A stretch of 64,000 nucleotides of DNA from Mesobacillus jeotgali (GCF_900166585.1 NZ_FVZC01000009.1:1313444-1377443); one strand, 5' to 3'. Counted from the stretch's first letter, positions 1 through 9,499 are shown. Notes: generated from the letters alone by a model not told the origin. Made by a program: numbers and translations.

Positions 1-34
1 CATTATAATCGAAAGCTTGCTGATTTCTTGCCAC
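1..34 (-). CDS. partial CDS at left edge, only the N-terminus present
   Basis: A GTG codon at 34-32 opens a frame reading M-A-R-N-Q-Q-A-F-D-Y-N before the window ends. An AAAGGGG ribosome binding site lies about 7 nt upstream on the minus strand (forward bases around 42-48). Eleven codons are too few to name a family. The start is inferred from the binding site; the gene could be a chance frame. Confidence 0.3.
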   Translation of the reverse strand, partial: MARNQQAFDYN

Positions 35-617
35 GAACATACCCCTTTCATTTCTTGCAAACAACATTGACGGTTTTTATGTATAGTGTCAATGAATTCC
101 TTAACTATTCCTCTTTTTAAGATCGTTTTTTTTTCGCAATATTTTATTGTTTCAACTTGAATACCCTTTTTTGGGTGTTTACGATCCTTTTCACGCGGGA
201 ATCGGACATATTTACGAAAAAATTCCGGATGCTTTTTAGCTGTGTTTCCACACACTCAACATAGCAACAATGGATGGAAACGCATAGCACATAAAAAAGG
301 ATATTGAATAAAATGCCCTTTTTTCCTTAACAGAACAATTGTTCTCTTGTTTATTTTACCATAAGTTTGGCGTCTATGCTTAATTGTAGCGATTAATTGG
401 GATTTGGCAAACGGATTTAAAGAATTAATTCGGAAATTTGTCATAAAAAACAGGATTTTTGGTTACTTGTGCACACGATAAAGCAAACTTTAGCCATGTC
501 TTTATCGTTTTTTCACTTCCTGTTTCCCATACACGAAACTGCCAGTGATTACCGCCATTAATTTTATAAAATGTTCTGCAATATAAGAACAAATTCATTT
601 TTTGGAGGGCTTTTATA
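35..617. other. intergenic region with one dyad
   Basis: No convincing gene is seen. Reverse-strand frames of 62 and 97 codons lack ribosome binding sites and the second runs into the protease gene. CATTGAC at 65-71 and GTCAATG at 88-94 form a perfect 7-bp inverted repeat with a 16-nt spacer, placed 31-60 nt upstream of the left-edge gene, so it could be an operator. The rest is AT-rich. Confidence 0.5.
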
Positions 618-2015
618 ATGAAAAGCACGAAGGTTTTCATCTTAGTTGCATCGATAAGCCTCGTTCTTGCCCTTACTGCGGCCGGCGTGTTCAGAAATGA
701 ACCTGGGAATAGCAGCAACTATGGAGCAAAAACTAATTCGTCTGGACAGCAAGTCATGAAGATTAAGGCAATGGCAAATGTAAATAATGTGACGATAGGA
801 GAGAGTATCAAGAAGCAACTAGATACCCAAGAAGAGGTCACACTTATTTTTCATAATAAGAAAGATACAAGCCATTATTATGACCATGAAGCAACGGTAG
901 ATTTCGCAATCGAACCAAGCGCTGAAGAAATCGATGAAATCACCCGTGACATTAACGGCTGGGTGATTAAACATTTAAATTCGATCTATATTTTCAGGTC
1001 CACAGTGATGGAAACACCAGAAATGATTGAGTATTTTAACCAAAGAGAAAATATTGAGTATGCAGAGCCTAATTTTATTTTAATGCAAAATGATGTTAAT
1101 GGACCAAATGATCTACTTTACCAGGAGAAATATCAGTGGAATCTGCCGGTAATCGGAACGGAACAAGGCTGGAATATTACCCGCGGAAAGGAAGACATAA
1201 AAATAGCGGTTGTTGACACCGGAGTTGATCTGAACCACCCTGAATTAAGGAACCGCCTCGTGGCAGGCTACAATGTGATTGATGAAGAAGCTGAGCCTGA
1301 TGATGACAATGGCCACGGAACCCATGTTGCCGGGATCATTGCATCAGAAACGAATAACAATGAAGGTGTTGCAGGTATGACTTGGTTCAGCAAAATCATG
1401 CCTGTTAAAGCCATGGGAGCTAAAGGATATGGAACAACATTTGATATTGCAAAAGGAATCGTATGGGCAGTTGACCATGGAGCAGATGTCATTAACATGA
1501 GCCTGGGTAATTACCAGCCATCAAAGGTTTTGGAAGAGGCTGTCCAATATGCGTTTGAAAAGGATGTTGTTTTGGTATCTGCAGCCGGTAATGACAGCTC
1601 CAATCAGCCAACCTATCCATCGGCATACCCAGAAGTGTTAAGTGTTGCGGCCGTTGATTATAATGGTAACAGAGCAAGCTTTTCCAATTACGGTGACTAT
1701 ATTGACATTGCTGCTCCAGGCGTTTATATACCCAGCACTTATTTCAACGAGCAATACGCTGCCCTTTCAGGAACTTCCATGGCCGCCCCTCATGTCGCAG
1801 GACTGGCCGCATTGATAAAATCAGCAAATCCAGATTTGAAAAGTTCCCAGATTATCGACATCATAAAGAAGTCCGCCATTGACCTTGGCGAACAGGGAAA
1901 GGACACTGATTATGGCAGCGGCTTAATTGATGTTAACTCAGCATTGCAGGAAGCGGACGTAGCAAAACCCGCACGAAAAGCGCCGCAAAAATCGTTATTT
2001 AACCTTTTAAGATAA
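618..2015 (+). CDS. secreted subtilisin-like serine protease (S8 family)
   Basis: Extracellular endopeptidase of the subtilase family, 465 aa. Residues 1-25 are a signal peptide (basic start, then VFILVASISLVLALTAAG). Residues of about 75-155 match an inhibitor I9-type propeptide, ending near EYAEPNF. The catalytic triad is visible: Asp in AVVDTGVDLNHPEL (about 200), His in NGHGTHVAGI (about 233) and Ser in GTSMAAPHVAGLAAL (about 386). The oxyanion Asn is probably in SAAGND. The start is set by GGAGGG 9 nt upstream. It is a single transcription unit closed by the hairpin at 2014-2050. Substrate specificity cannot be read from the sequence. Confidence 0.92.
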   Translation: MKSTKVFILVASISLVLALTAAGVFRNEPGNSSNYGAKTNSSGQQVMKIKAMANVNNVTIGESIKKQLDTQEEVTLIFHNKKDTSHYYDHEATVDFAIEPSAEEIDEITRDINGWVIKHLNSIYIFRSTVMETPEMIEYFNQRENIEYAEPNFILMQNDVNGPNDLLYQEKYQWNLPVIGTEQGWNITRGKEDIKIAVVDTGVDLNHPELRNRLVAGYNVIDEEAEPDDDNGHGTHVAGIIASETNNNEGVAGMTWFSKIMPVKAMGAKGYGTTFDIAKGIVWAVDHGADVINMSLGNYQPSKVLEEAVQYAFEKDVVLVSAAGNDSSNQPTYPSAYPEVLSVAAVDYNGNRASFSNYGDYIDIAAPGVYIPSTYFNEQYAALSGTSMAAPHVAGLAALIKSANPDLKSSQIIDIIKKSAIDLGEQGKDTDYGSGLIDVNSALQEADVAKPARKAPQKSLFNLLR

Positions 2016-2050
2016 AAACAAGCCGCCTGAAATTTTGGCGGCTTGTTTTT
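2014..2050. terminator. bidirectional terminator between protease and helD
   Basis: AAACAAGCCGCC and GGCGGCTTGTTTTT pair around a 9-nt loop. The arms carry A and T tracts on both sides, so it can end both convergent genes. Confidence 0.9.
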
Positions 2051-2052
2051 GT

Positions 2053-4383
2053 TTATGATATGACATCATATAGTTGCTCATCTACATGATCCAGAAGCGG
2101 ACTCTGTCCACCCATGGAAAGAATGTACAGCTCATGCATCGCTCTGGTACATGCAGTATATAGTAATTTTCTCTCCTCATCTCTTGTATAGGATGAAGAA
2201 TCGAAAATAATAACTGCATCGAATTCAATTCCTTTTGCAAGGTAAGTTGGTATCACATTCACTCCATTTTCAAACGTCATCGTTCCTTTTTCAATCAGCC
2301 TCGCATCATGTTCCATCTTAATCATCTCGAAAGCGGTTTTGCTCTCTGCGGCAGTTTTGCATATAATAGCAATGTTTTTGTGTCCATCAGCCTTCAAGTC
2401 TGATATTAGCTCAATCGTCTTTTGGCTGTGGGCTTTACTATCGCCACTATGGAGTAGTATAGGTTTTGGCCCTTTCCGATTGAAAGGTTCTATCAATTCT
2501 CCTCCTTCAATCAGCTGCCGGGTGAATTCGACTATTTGTTTTGTTGACCTGTAGGTTTTTGTAAGCTTATAAACTTCCTTTTTGCCAAAGTCGAGCGCTG
2601 CCTCTGAAAGGATCGTCTGAGCCCCAGTCGGTCCCGAGTAAATCGCCTGGTTCATATCACCGAGCAGGGTCATTTTACTGTATGGGAAAAGCATCTTAAT
2701 ATAAGCAAACTGGAAAGGAGTATAATCCTGAGCTTCATCTATAAAAACATGGCGAATGGATGTATTTGATTTCCTGCCCTCGATCAAATCCTGAAGATAG
2801 AGAAATGGAGTTGCATCCTCATAATGTATCGTTCTCTTTTCCAGTGCATTAATTGTCTCGCGGCAAATTTCGTCCCAAGTAATAGATCCAACTTCTTCCT
2901 GAATATTGGAATCCTTAAAGAAATTGATGAATAACGCCCTATTATTAATAAATTTCAGCTTCTTAACTGCATTGAAAAGAGGCTTGAAACGTTTTTTGAC
3001 AACCATCTCAGAAAGCCATCTTTCTTCCCGGTCGTAATCATGGAATGTATTATCCTTTTCGCCTTGCTTTTTCTGGCTTTGTTTGAACGACTCAAGGTAA
3101 TCTTCTTTATCAAGGAATTGTATTTCTTGTTCCACCCATTCCTGTGACTGTTCTGCTTTCGCCTTTTTCTTCAGCTCCTTTATGAGCCACTCTTTGACCA
3201 GCTGGATCCTGTTGGGTATTGAAATGGCATTGTCGAGTGAATCATAGTATTGAGCTATTTCTTGCTTAGAAATTATTGTCCTTTTCATTATTTTTAAGTT
3301 CCTGAAGACAAGTGTCTCCTTTGATAGCTTTTCTGCGTAACGATCCAGCAATTCTTTAAACTCCAGACTGGTCTTGAATCGGATACCTTCAACTCTTTTC
3401 TGGTAACTTGCATTTTTTTCAGCTGCAAGGAGATATTCCATCTGCTCGAATGGATCTTCCAAATTATAATCACCGCCAAAGCGCGATAAAAGATATTCCT
3501 GGAATGTAGCCTGCTGCATGTTTTCTTCGCCTAGTTCAGGCAGCACAGTTGCCACATAACTATTGAAAAGCGGGTTAGGAGAGAAAAGCATTATATTTTC
3601 AGAGGTAATGATATTCCTGTATCTGTAAAGCAAATAAGCAACGCGCTGCATTGCAGCAGAAGTTTTGCCGCTTCCAGCTACACCCTGCACGACAACCAGG
3701 CTGCTTGAATCATTTCGGATAATTTGATTTTGCTCTTTTTGTATAGTTGCTACAATGGTCTTCATTTGAGTGTCGGCATTATTCCCGAGAACTTCCTGAA
3801 GCATTTCATCCCCAATTGTTACCCCGGTTTCAAACATAGCCTTGATTTTTCCCGCTTTGATGACAAATTGGCGTTTAAGCTTCATCTCGCCCTTAATAGT
3901 CTCTGTTTCTGTATCATATTGGGCTGGACCCGGCGAGTAGTCGTAATAAAGGCCTGAAATAGGGGCTCTCCAGTCATAGATGAGGAAATTTTCTTCCCGT
4001 TCGTCCATCAGTGAAGCAATGCCAAGATAAATGCTTTCCGTTTTGTTTTCACCATCTTCTTTAAAATCCACTCTGCCAAAATATGGAGAGAATCTCAGTT
4101 GGGATAAAGTCTTTAGCTGTTTCACCATTTGTGACTGTGTACGTTCTCGCTCAGATAAAAGGGCAGCCTGCTGCTTGATACTTGTAAAGGTTTCCGCTAC
4201 ATCATCTGCTTCATCAAAGTTGACGGTAACATCCTCCCAAAATGTCTTCCTAATCTGTAGAGCATCCGAGCCGACATCACTTGTACTAGCTTTCCATTTA
4301 TCGGCCTTACTATCAATTACTTCGATGATGGATTGAACACGCTTCTCTTCGATTTTTAAGTCTTTTAGCTGGTTTTCTTCCAT
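2053..4383 (-). CDS. helD: HelD-like RNA polymerase recycling motor / UvrD-type helicase
   Basis: UvrD/Rep-superfamily ATPase matching HelD, which removes stalled RNA polymerase from DNA in Bacillus (family knowledge). It is 776 aa, close to the 774 aa of the B. subtilis protein. The N-terminal 80 residues are a charged coiled coil (KDLKIEEKRVQSIIEV). Walker A is GVAGSGKTSAAMQR at about 233, the DEAQD Walker B is at about 546, GDMNQAIYSG and TYRSTKQIVEFTRQ follow, and the end has YTACTRAMHELYIL. The frame also opens at 4404, but GGGGAGTG is correctly spaced only from the ATG at 4383. It is monocistronic, convergent with the protease gene. Confidence 0.9.
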   Translation of the reverse strand: MEENQLKDLKIEEKRVQSIIEVIDSKADKWKASTSDVGSDALQIRKTFWEDVTVNFDEADDVAETFTSIKQQAALLSERERTQSQMVKQLKTLSQLRFSPYFGRVDFKEDGENKTESIYLGIASLMDEREENFLIYDWRAPISGLYYDYSPGPAQYDTETETIKGEMKLKRQFVIKAGKIKAMFETGVTIGDEMLQEVLGNNADTQMKTIVATIQKEQNQIIRNDSSSLVVVQGVAGSGKTSAAMQRVAYLLYRYRNIITSENIMLFSPNPLFNSYVATVLPELGEENMQQATFQEYLLSRFGGDYNLEDPFEQMEYLLAAEKNASYQKRVEGIRFKTSLEFKELLDRYAEKLSKETLVFRNLKIMKRTIISKQEIAQYYDSLDNAISIPNRIQLVKEWLIKELKKKAKAEQSQEWVEQEIQFLDKEDYLESFKQSQKKQGEKDNTFHDYDREERWLSEMVVKKRFKPLFNAVKKLKFINNRALFINFFKDSNIQEEVGSITWDEICRETINALEKRTIHYEDATPFLYLQDLIEGRKSNTSIRHVFIDEAQDYTPFQFAYIKMLFPYSKMTLLGDMNQAIYSGPTGAQTILSEAALDFGKKEVYKLTKTYRSTKQIVEFTRQLIEGGELIEPFNRKGPKPILLHSGDSKAHSQKTIELISDLKADGHKNIAIICKTAAESKTAFEMIKMEHDARLIEKGTMTFENGVNVIPTYLAKGIEFDAVIIFDSSSYTRDEERKLLYTACTRAMHELYILSMGGQSPLLDHVDEQLYDVIS

Positions 4384-4415
4384 GAAATTCACTCCCCAAC
4401 TCATGCTCTTTTTAC

Positions 4416-4444
4416 TTGACAGATCTTTTGCTTTATGTTATTGT
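4416..4444 (+). promoter_or_regulatory. sigma-A type promoter facing right
   Basis: TTGACA (4416-4421), a 17-nt spacer and TATTGT (4439-4444). The -35 box is perfect and the -10 matches four of six. No coding gene starts close downstream; the next feature on this strand is the terminator at 4544-4564. Confidence 0.55.
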
Positions 4445-4450
4445 TAAAAT

Positions 4451-4564
4451 AGATTTATTGTGCCCATTAACAATCACAAATACTGTACCAACTTCCATTT
4501 TACTATGTACATATTTTGAATACAAATACATTTACAGTGAGACCACCTTTTAAGGTGTTTTTTT
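4451..4564 (+). ncRNA. candidate small RNA between helD and dedA
   Basis: Inferred transcript of about 110 nt, bounded by the promoter at 4416-4444 and a hairpin CACCTTTTAAGGTG (4544-4557) followed by seven T. No open frame with a ribosome binding site lies inside. The alternative is that the hairpin is the remnant of a lost gene and that the promoter reads through to dedA. No RNA family is recognised. Confidence 0.35.
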
Positions 4565-4827
4565 ATTTTTAGCTGATCTTCTTAATATATTTATTCGAAT
4601 TCTGTCCATCTTAAACATACAAAATCCATCCAAGCAGCAACTCAACCCAACCCGTTTTTTAGGTTTATAACTTTAAATCAACAATAAAATAGCCTACAAA
4701 TTGACTTAGGCCAATTTAATTAATATTCTATACACAGACTGTCATCTTAAAATAACATTGTAAATGCATATATAGATTAATTGGTGAATTAAAATACCTT
4801 ATTAAATTAGAAATTATGGAGTGAAAT

Positions 4828-5430
4828 ATGGAGAACTGGCTAACTGATATAATGAGTGAGTATGGATATATGGGAATACTGTTTCTAATTGCATTAGAAA
4901 ATATTTTCCCCCCTATACCTTCTGAAGTGATATTGACGTTCGGTGGTTTTATGACAACTACAACAAATCTAAGTATTTTAGGTGTGGTGGTTTCTGCAAC
5001 TGCCGGTTCCGTCTTGGGAGCAATAATTCTTTATATAATTGGTTTGCAACTTGATGTAAACAGGTTAGAGAAAATAGTAAAAAGATGGGGGCATATTCTC
5101 CGCATAAAAATAAGCGATATTCATAAAGCAGATGCCTGGTTTGATAAATACGGACCCTGGACGGTATTCTTTTGCCGATTCGTTCCTTTGATCCGCAGTT
5201 TAATTTCCATCCCTGCTGGTATGTCCAATATGAATATAGGTTTGTTTCTTGTATTCACAACAGTAGGTACTTTAATTTGGAATATTGTCCTTGTGTATTT
5301 GGGTGCATCGGTAGGAGGCTCCTGGGACGTAATAGTAGAATATATGGATATATACTCAAAGATTATTTATGCTATATTGTTTATCCTCTTTATCGTACTG
5401 TTATTTATATTTGTGAAGAGAAGGAGATAA
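4828..5430 (+). CDS. DedA/SNARE-associated family membrane protein
   Basis: 200-aa integral membrane protein of the DedA family, members of which act in lipid carrier flipping and envelope homeostasis (family knowledge). The family signature is visible: LIALENIFPPIPSEVIL near residue 20 and FCRFVPLIRSLISIPAGM near residue 117, with four to five hydrophobic segments and a basic tail FVKRRR. GGAGTG stands 5 nt before the ATG. The gene stands alone after a long AT-rich leader of about 260 nt. The substrate is not predictable. Confidence 0.88.
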   Translation: MENWLTDIMSEYGYMGILFLIALENIFPPIPSEVILTFGGFMTTTTNLSILGVVVSATAGSVLGAIILYIIGLQLDVNRLEKIVKRWGHILRIKISDIHKADAWFDKYGPWTVFFCRFVPLIRSLISIPAGMSNMNIGLFLVFTTVGTLIWNIVLVYLGASVGGSWDVIVEYMDIYSKIIYAILFILFIVLLFIFVKRRR

Positions 5431-5508
5431 TCTTCTGAGATAACCGTTTCTAATGTTGCATCAGCCTCTTCTAATTTTAGATTCGTAAACACAATAAAAC
5501 AGAAAAAT

Positions 5509-5544
5509 GGCGTGTAAAACTGTTATCAGTTTTCACGCCGTTTT
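5509..5544 (+). terminator. terminator after dedA
   Basis: GGCGTGTAAAACTG and CAGTTTTCACGCC form a stem of about 13 bp around a short loop, followed by GTTTTCATTTT. It lies 80 nt past the dedA stop. Confidence 0.8.
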
Positions 5545-5655
5545 CATTTTCACTCAAGCCGTATGAATCCTAAAAATGTCTATTAAAATTTCATCAGTAA
5601 ATGTAATACTCCATAAAGATGAGTACTTATTTTTTAGGCCGAGTGTGTATTGTAT

Positions 5656-6789
5656 TTAGATACTGAACTTTATTACAGACGCGATATTCTCAGAAGTGCT
5701 TCTTACATACGCACCAGCATTTTCAAAAGCATCTTCAAGTGAAATGACACCTGGAACAATGCTGAAAAGGGCGTCAATCCCATGCTCATGGACAATCTTA
5801 CTATCCTGCGCCACATGACCTGCAATGGCAATGACAGGTATTTTGTGAAGTTTTGCCGTCTTGGCTACCCCGATTGGTGTTTTGCCAAATATGGTTTGAC
5901 CGTCGATCTTTCCTTCACCGGTAATGACAAAATCAGCATTCACAAGCTGCTCCTCAAGATTAGTCGCCTTAATGACAATATCTACTCCACGTTTTAAATC
6001 CGCCGACAGAAAAGCCAACAAACCGCCACCTAGACCTCCAGCCGCGCCTGCACCTGAAATGTTTTCGATATCTTTGCCCAGATCTTTTCGTATAATCTCT
6101 GCAAAATGGTGTAGATTCGTGTCCAGCACTTCAATCATATCTGCTGTTGCACCCTTTTGCGGCCCGAAAATATGGGAAGCGCCGCGAAGACCAGTCAATG
6201 GATTATCCACATCACAAGCCACTTCAATATTCACTGCAGATAATCTTTCGTCTGCATGCGTTACATCTATCGAGGCCAACGAACCTAGTGATCCACCGCC
6301 CTCTCCGATTTCCTTGCCATCCTTATCGAGGAACTGAACACCAAGAGCCCTTGCCATCCCGGCACCACCGTCATTTGTGGCACTTCCCCCTATACCAATG
6401 ATGATATGCTTAACACCAACGTCAAGAGCAGTAGCAATTAATTCACCAGTCCCGCGCGTTGTTGTGACTAGCGGATTGCGCTTCTCCCTGGGTACTAGAT
6501 GGAGTCCTGAAGCGGCAGCCATTTCAATAATCGCTGTCTTTTCATCCCCGGATATACCAAAGAATGCCTCAACTGGTTCACCAAGAGGCCCAGTTACAGT
6601 TTGTGAGATTATTTTCCCCTGAGTTGCATCAACTAGAGACTGCACGGTACCTTCGCCGCCATCAGCCATTGGAACTTTTATAAAAGTTGCGCCTGGCAGG
6701 ATTTTTTTCATGCCAGCCTCAATTGCATCTGCAGCTTCAAGTGCTGTCAGACTTTCTTTAAATGAATCTGGTGCTATTACGATTTTCAT
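5656..6789 (-). CDS. glxK: glycerate kinase (GlxK/GarK family)
   Basis: Phosphorylates D-glycerate with ATP, feeding glycerate into lower glycolysis. It is 377 aa, typical of the class I family. Conserved segments are KIVIAPDSFKESLTA at the start, PMADGGEGTV near 46, GIGGSATNDGGAGMARALG near 130 and ITGEGKIDGQT near 285. The frame opens seven codons earlier, but GAGAGGAG is correctly spaced from the ATG at 6789. It is the last gene of cdaR, gntP, glxK, all on this strand, which points to uptake and use of glycerate, gluconate or a sugar diacid. A hairpin sits between it and gntP. Confidence 0.93.
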   Translation of the reverse strand: MKIVIAPDSFKESLTALEAADAIEAGMKKILPGATFIKVPMADGGEGTVQSLVDATQGKIISQTVTGPLGEPVEAFFGISGDEKTAIIEMAAASGLHLVPREKRNPLVTTTRGTGELIATALDVGVKHIIIGIGGSATNDGGAGMARALGVQFLDKDGKEIGEGGGSLGSLASIDVTHADERLSAVNIEVACDVDNPLTGLRGASHIFGPQKGATADMIEVLDTNLHHFAEIIRKDLGKDIENISGAGAAGGLGGGLLAFLSADLKRGVDIVIKATNLEEQLVNADFVITGEGKIDGQTIFGKTPIGVAKTAKLHKIPVIAIAGHVAQDSKIVHEHGIDALFSIVPGVISLEDAFENAGAYVRSTSENIASVIKFSI

Positions 6790-6832
6790 ACTCAGCTTCT
6801 CCTCTCTCATAGAACGGAGTAATTTTAGGAAA

Positions 6833-6867
6833 GGTCTGGATTTTTCAGCAATCCAGACCGTTTTTTA
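6833..6867. promoter_or_regulatory. intercistronic hairpin between gntP and glxK
   Basis: GGTCTGGAT and ATCCAGACC pair perfectly over 9 bp around a 9-nt loop. The T tract follows on the plus strand (GTTTTTT), while on the transcribed minus strand only CTTTCCT follows. It may therefore be a partial terminator or an RNA-processing hairpin that lowers glxK relative to gntP. Confidence 0.6.
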
Positions 6868-6878
6868 TAACATAAATC

Positions 6879-8147
6879 CTATCCAAAAAATTTAAAAATC
6901 CCAAAGATCAATGTAGATACTATTGCAAGAGTTAAACCAACAGCTGTTTCGTATGGGATTAACTTCAGCCGTTCTTTAATTTCCATATTCACACTTCCTC
7001 CTGTTGCGTGGAAGAAGCTGCCGTGCGGAAGGTGATCAAGCACAGTCGCTCCGGCATGGACCATCGCGGCACCTGCCAAAGCAGTTACGCCCATTTCCAT
7101 AATGGTTGTTCCGAAGACCTGTGAGGCAACCGCAGTCCCAGCCGTAGTCGATGCAGTAGCAGCGGACATGAAGATACCTGATACAGGGGCCAGGACGAAA
7201 GCTGGCAGTCCAAGCGCATCCAGACTGTTTATTAGAATATCCTTCAGACCAGAATTAGCAATGATCCCTGCAAGTGTACCAGTCCCTAAAAGCATGATGG
7301 CAACACCGGACATTTTCCCTAAACCTGATACAGCGTACTCATTAATATGCCTGATCCGGCCCATTGCAAGTGCACCTGCAATCCCGCCTGCTGGCAGTGC
7401 GATCATCGGATCAATGTTAATATCAAACAATGGACGAAGGGCGAGCAAAAGGATTGTTACCAATGGAGCGATAACCGCAGGCAGAATACGCGGCAGCTTG
7501 CCATTAACTTTTGTTTCACTCTCTTCTATTGAAACGTTTGAACCTTTTTTAACCAATCTTTTTGCCAGGATATAAGTAATTGCAAGTCCGAATACTGCCG
7601 GGATAATTCCAGCCGCCATAATCGACGTTAAAGGAACTTCGAAGGCATCTGCTGCTGCAATCGCGTTCGGATTGGGTGACATCAGATTACCTGCTTTACC
7701 TCCACCAATCATCGCAAGCAAAATGGCCATTTTCGAAATACCGGCTCTTCCAGCAATCGCTAATGCAATGGGAGCAACGGTGATGACAGCGACATCGATG
7801 AAGACACCAACAGTAGTCAGGATCATCGTAGCAATTGCCAATGCAAGCAGGGCACGAGTTTCCCCGACTTTCTTAACAATTGTTTCGGCAATGACAGCCG
7901 CAGCACCTGATTCAATCAAGACACCCGCCAGGACACCTGCAGCCAGGATGCGCAATACTGCTGGAATAATTCCCTTGGCACCTTCCATCATCAAAGCTAC
8001 TGTATTTGTTACATCAACGCCGCCTACTAGACCGCCAATCAGTGCTCCAGCAATCATTCCATAAGCAGGTGAAACTTTCTTTAAAATTAAGAAAATAGCT
8101 ACTATAAGGGCTACTAATGCGCCAAAAGCGCTTACTTGAACGTCCAC
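6879..8147 (-). CDS. GntP family gluconate/glycerate-type permease
   Basis: Proton-coupled sugar-acid importer of the GntP family in the cell membrane, 422 aa with about 12 to 14 hydrophobic segments. Characteristic stretches are MIAGALIGGLVGG near 34, AGRAGISKMAILLAMIGGGK, LMSPNPNAIAAADAF near 155 and HLPHGSFFHATGGSVNM near the end. The frame extends to a TTG at 8165, but the GGAGG is correctly placed for the GTG at 8147. Its neighbours cdaR and glxK make glycerate, gluconate or an aldarate breakdown product the likely cargo; the sequence alone does not choose between them. Confidence 0.88.
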   Translation of the reverse strand: MDVQVSAFGALVALIVAIFLILKKVSPAYGMIAGALIGGLVGGVDVTNTVALMMEGAKGIIPAVLRILAAGVLAGVLIESGAAAVIAETIVKKVGETRALLALAIATMILTTVGVFIDVAVITVAPIALAIAGRAGISKMAILLAMIGGGKAGNLMSPNPNAIAAADAFEVPLTSIMAAGIIPAVFGLAITYILAKRLVKKGSNVSIEESETKVNGKLPRILPAVIAPLVTILLLALRPLFDINIDPMIALPAGGIAGALAMGRIRHINEYAVSGLGKMSGVAIMLLGTGTLAGIIANSGLKDILINSLDALGLPAFVLAPVSGIFMSAATASTTAGTAVASQVFGTTIMEMGVTALAGAAMVHAGATVLDHLPHGSFFHATGGSVNMEIKERLKLIPYETAVGLTLAIVSTLIFGIFKFFG

Positions 8148-8226
8148 CTTGTATTCCTCCTTCAATCTTTAATTACTCCAATTGTAAGCGCTATCTTAAT
8201 GGTTTTCATTGGTCAAACCATCAAAA

Positions 8227-8252
8227 AAAGACCTGTATTAATACAGATCTTT
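8227..8252 (-). terminator. terminator after cdaR
   Basis: AAAGATCTGTAT and ATACAGGTCTTT pair on the minus strand around TA, followed by a T run. It lies just past the cdaR stop, so gntP may have its own promoter. Confidence 0.75.
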
Positions 8253-8267
8253 CGTGCATTTGCACAA

Positions 8268-9380
8268 TCATTCCAGTTCATTATTTAGAAAGGACAAGTA
8301 AATATGAAGTAAATCCGTTGTTTTGCGAGGGTCCTTACCTGTTATTTCTGTAATTTTGTCCAGCCTATACCTGAGAGTGTTCCTATGTATAAACAGCTTT
8401 TGCGCAGCGCTATTCATGTCACCATTCGTTTCAATTAATGCTTTAAATGACTCCGTCAATTCCCCTTTTGAATCTTTAGCCTTCAACATCAAAAAATAAG
8501 GCTGCAACTCTTCCGTCAATCCAAACTTGGATGCGGTTAGGAGGAACACAGGAAGATAATAATCCTCATACAGAAAAATATCTTTGTCAGGGGCTAATTT
8601 CAAGCCTGCTTTCAATGTATGGTCCGCCTGGTCATAAGACTTAGCCAGCCCAGATAGGCCCGGATGGTATTGTCCAATACTGATTTTTATGTATGCCTTT
8701 TTTGTGGATTTATAACCATTGATCCATCCATCTGCAAGCTTCCTGAGCTGTGAGGCGCTTCTTGAAGGTTGGATTGTTTTTAAGACAACGATCCTGTCAT
8801 GCTGCATCAGTAATAGGTCTTCTTTTTCCAGGCGACTCTTAAGATAGGCAAATGTTTTTTTCCTGTCCTGAGTCAATATAACAAGAGCCGCCCGAGGCAA
8901 ATCCAGATCAATCCCTAAACGCATGGCCCTTTCCATGAAAAGTGGATCCATCTTCCCTTCATAATGGATAATTTGGCTGACTAGCTCTTCCTTTAGCCTC
9001 TCGTCCCACTGGATTTCATTAATCAATATCGCCTGCTGCAAACTCAGCTCCGCTGCCATTCGGACGAGTTCCCCAAAACTTCTGATTTCCTCCGGTGCAC
9101 CTGTTATTCCAATTACACCGATAATTTTTTCGTCAAAGTAAATAGGAAGATTGACGCCTGCCTTTACACCATGGAGCCTTTTTGCCTCTTCTTCACTAAT
9201 TTCATAACCCGAACCCTGTTTGATGACATTGACAGCACCTTCATGGACATCATCAATACGATTTTTGTCCCCTGACCCAATGATTACCCCACGGTTATCC
9301 ATCACATTGATATTTTTCCCGATGATTCCCATCGTCCGGTCAACAATCTCCTGGGCCAGCTGCTTGTTTAAAAAATCCAT
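8268..9380 (-). CDS. cdaR: CdaR family transcriptional activator (sugar diacid recognition)
   Basis: 370-aa regulator. Residues 1-135 match the sugar-diacid recognition domain (LAQEIVDRTMGIIGKNINVMD, then GVKAGVNLPIYFDEKIIGVIGI). The middle part is the usual low-complexity linker region. The PucR/CdaR C-terminal helix-turn-helix occupies about 318-366 (MNSAAQKLFIHRNTLRYRLD). The family activates aldarate, glycerate and glucarate genes when a diacid or glycerate is bound. Position upstream of gntP and glxK on the same strand makes these the likely targets. The ribosome binding site GGCGGGG is weak. Confidence 0.9.
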   Translation of the reverse strand: MDFLNKQLAQEIVDRTMGIIGKNINVMDNRGVIIGSGDKNRIDDVHEGAVNVIKQGSGYEISEEEAKRLHGVKAGVNLPIYFDEKIIGVIGITGAPEEIRSFGELVRMAAELSLQQAILINEIQWDERLKEELVSQIIHYEGKMDPLFMERAMRLGIDLDLPRAALVILTQDRKKTFAYLKSRLEKEDLLLMQHDRIVVLKTIQPSRSASQLRKLADGWINGYKSTKKAYIKISIGQYHPGLSGLAKSYDQADHTLKAGLKLAPDKDIFLYEDYYLPVFLLTASKFGLTEELQPYFLMLKAKDSKGELTESFKALIETNGDMNSAAQKLFIHRNTLRYRLDKITEITGKDPRKTTDLLHIYLSFLNNELE

Positions 9381-9499
9381 TCAAAAACCCCGCCTTGCAA
9401 AACAGATGTATTTCTATTATTGCCTATTTAACCTTAAAGGAACATATAAACCGTTTCAGAAGAAATATTGCTGTACATATGGCGGCCGTCCTCTAGCTA

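Noticed and set aside
5172-5438. Second frame of 88 codons inside dedA
   Set aside because: It overlaps the conserved DedA signature in another frame and has no binding site.
7102-7575. Long antisense frame opposite the gntP permease gene
   Set aside because: Typical shadow of a membrane protein gene; codon use and composition do not look like a protein.
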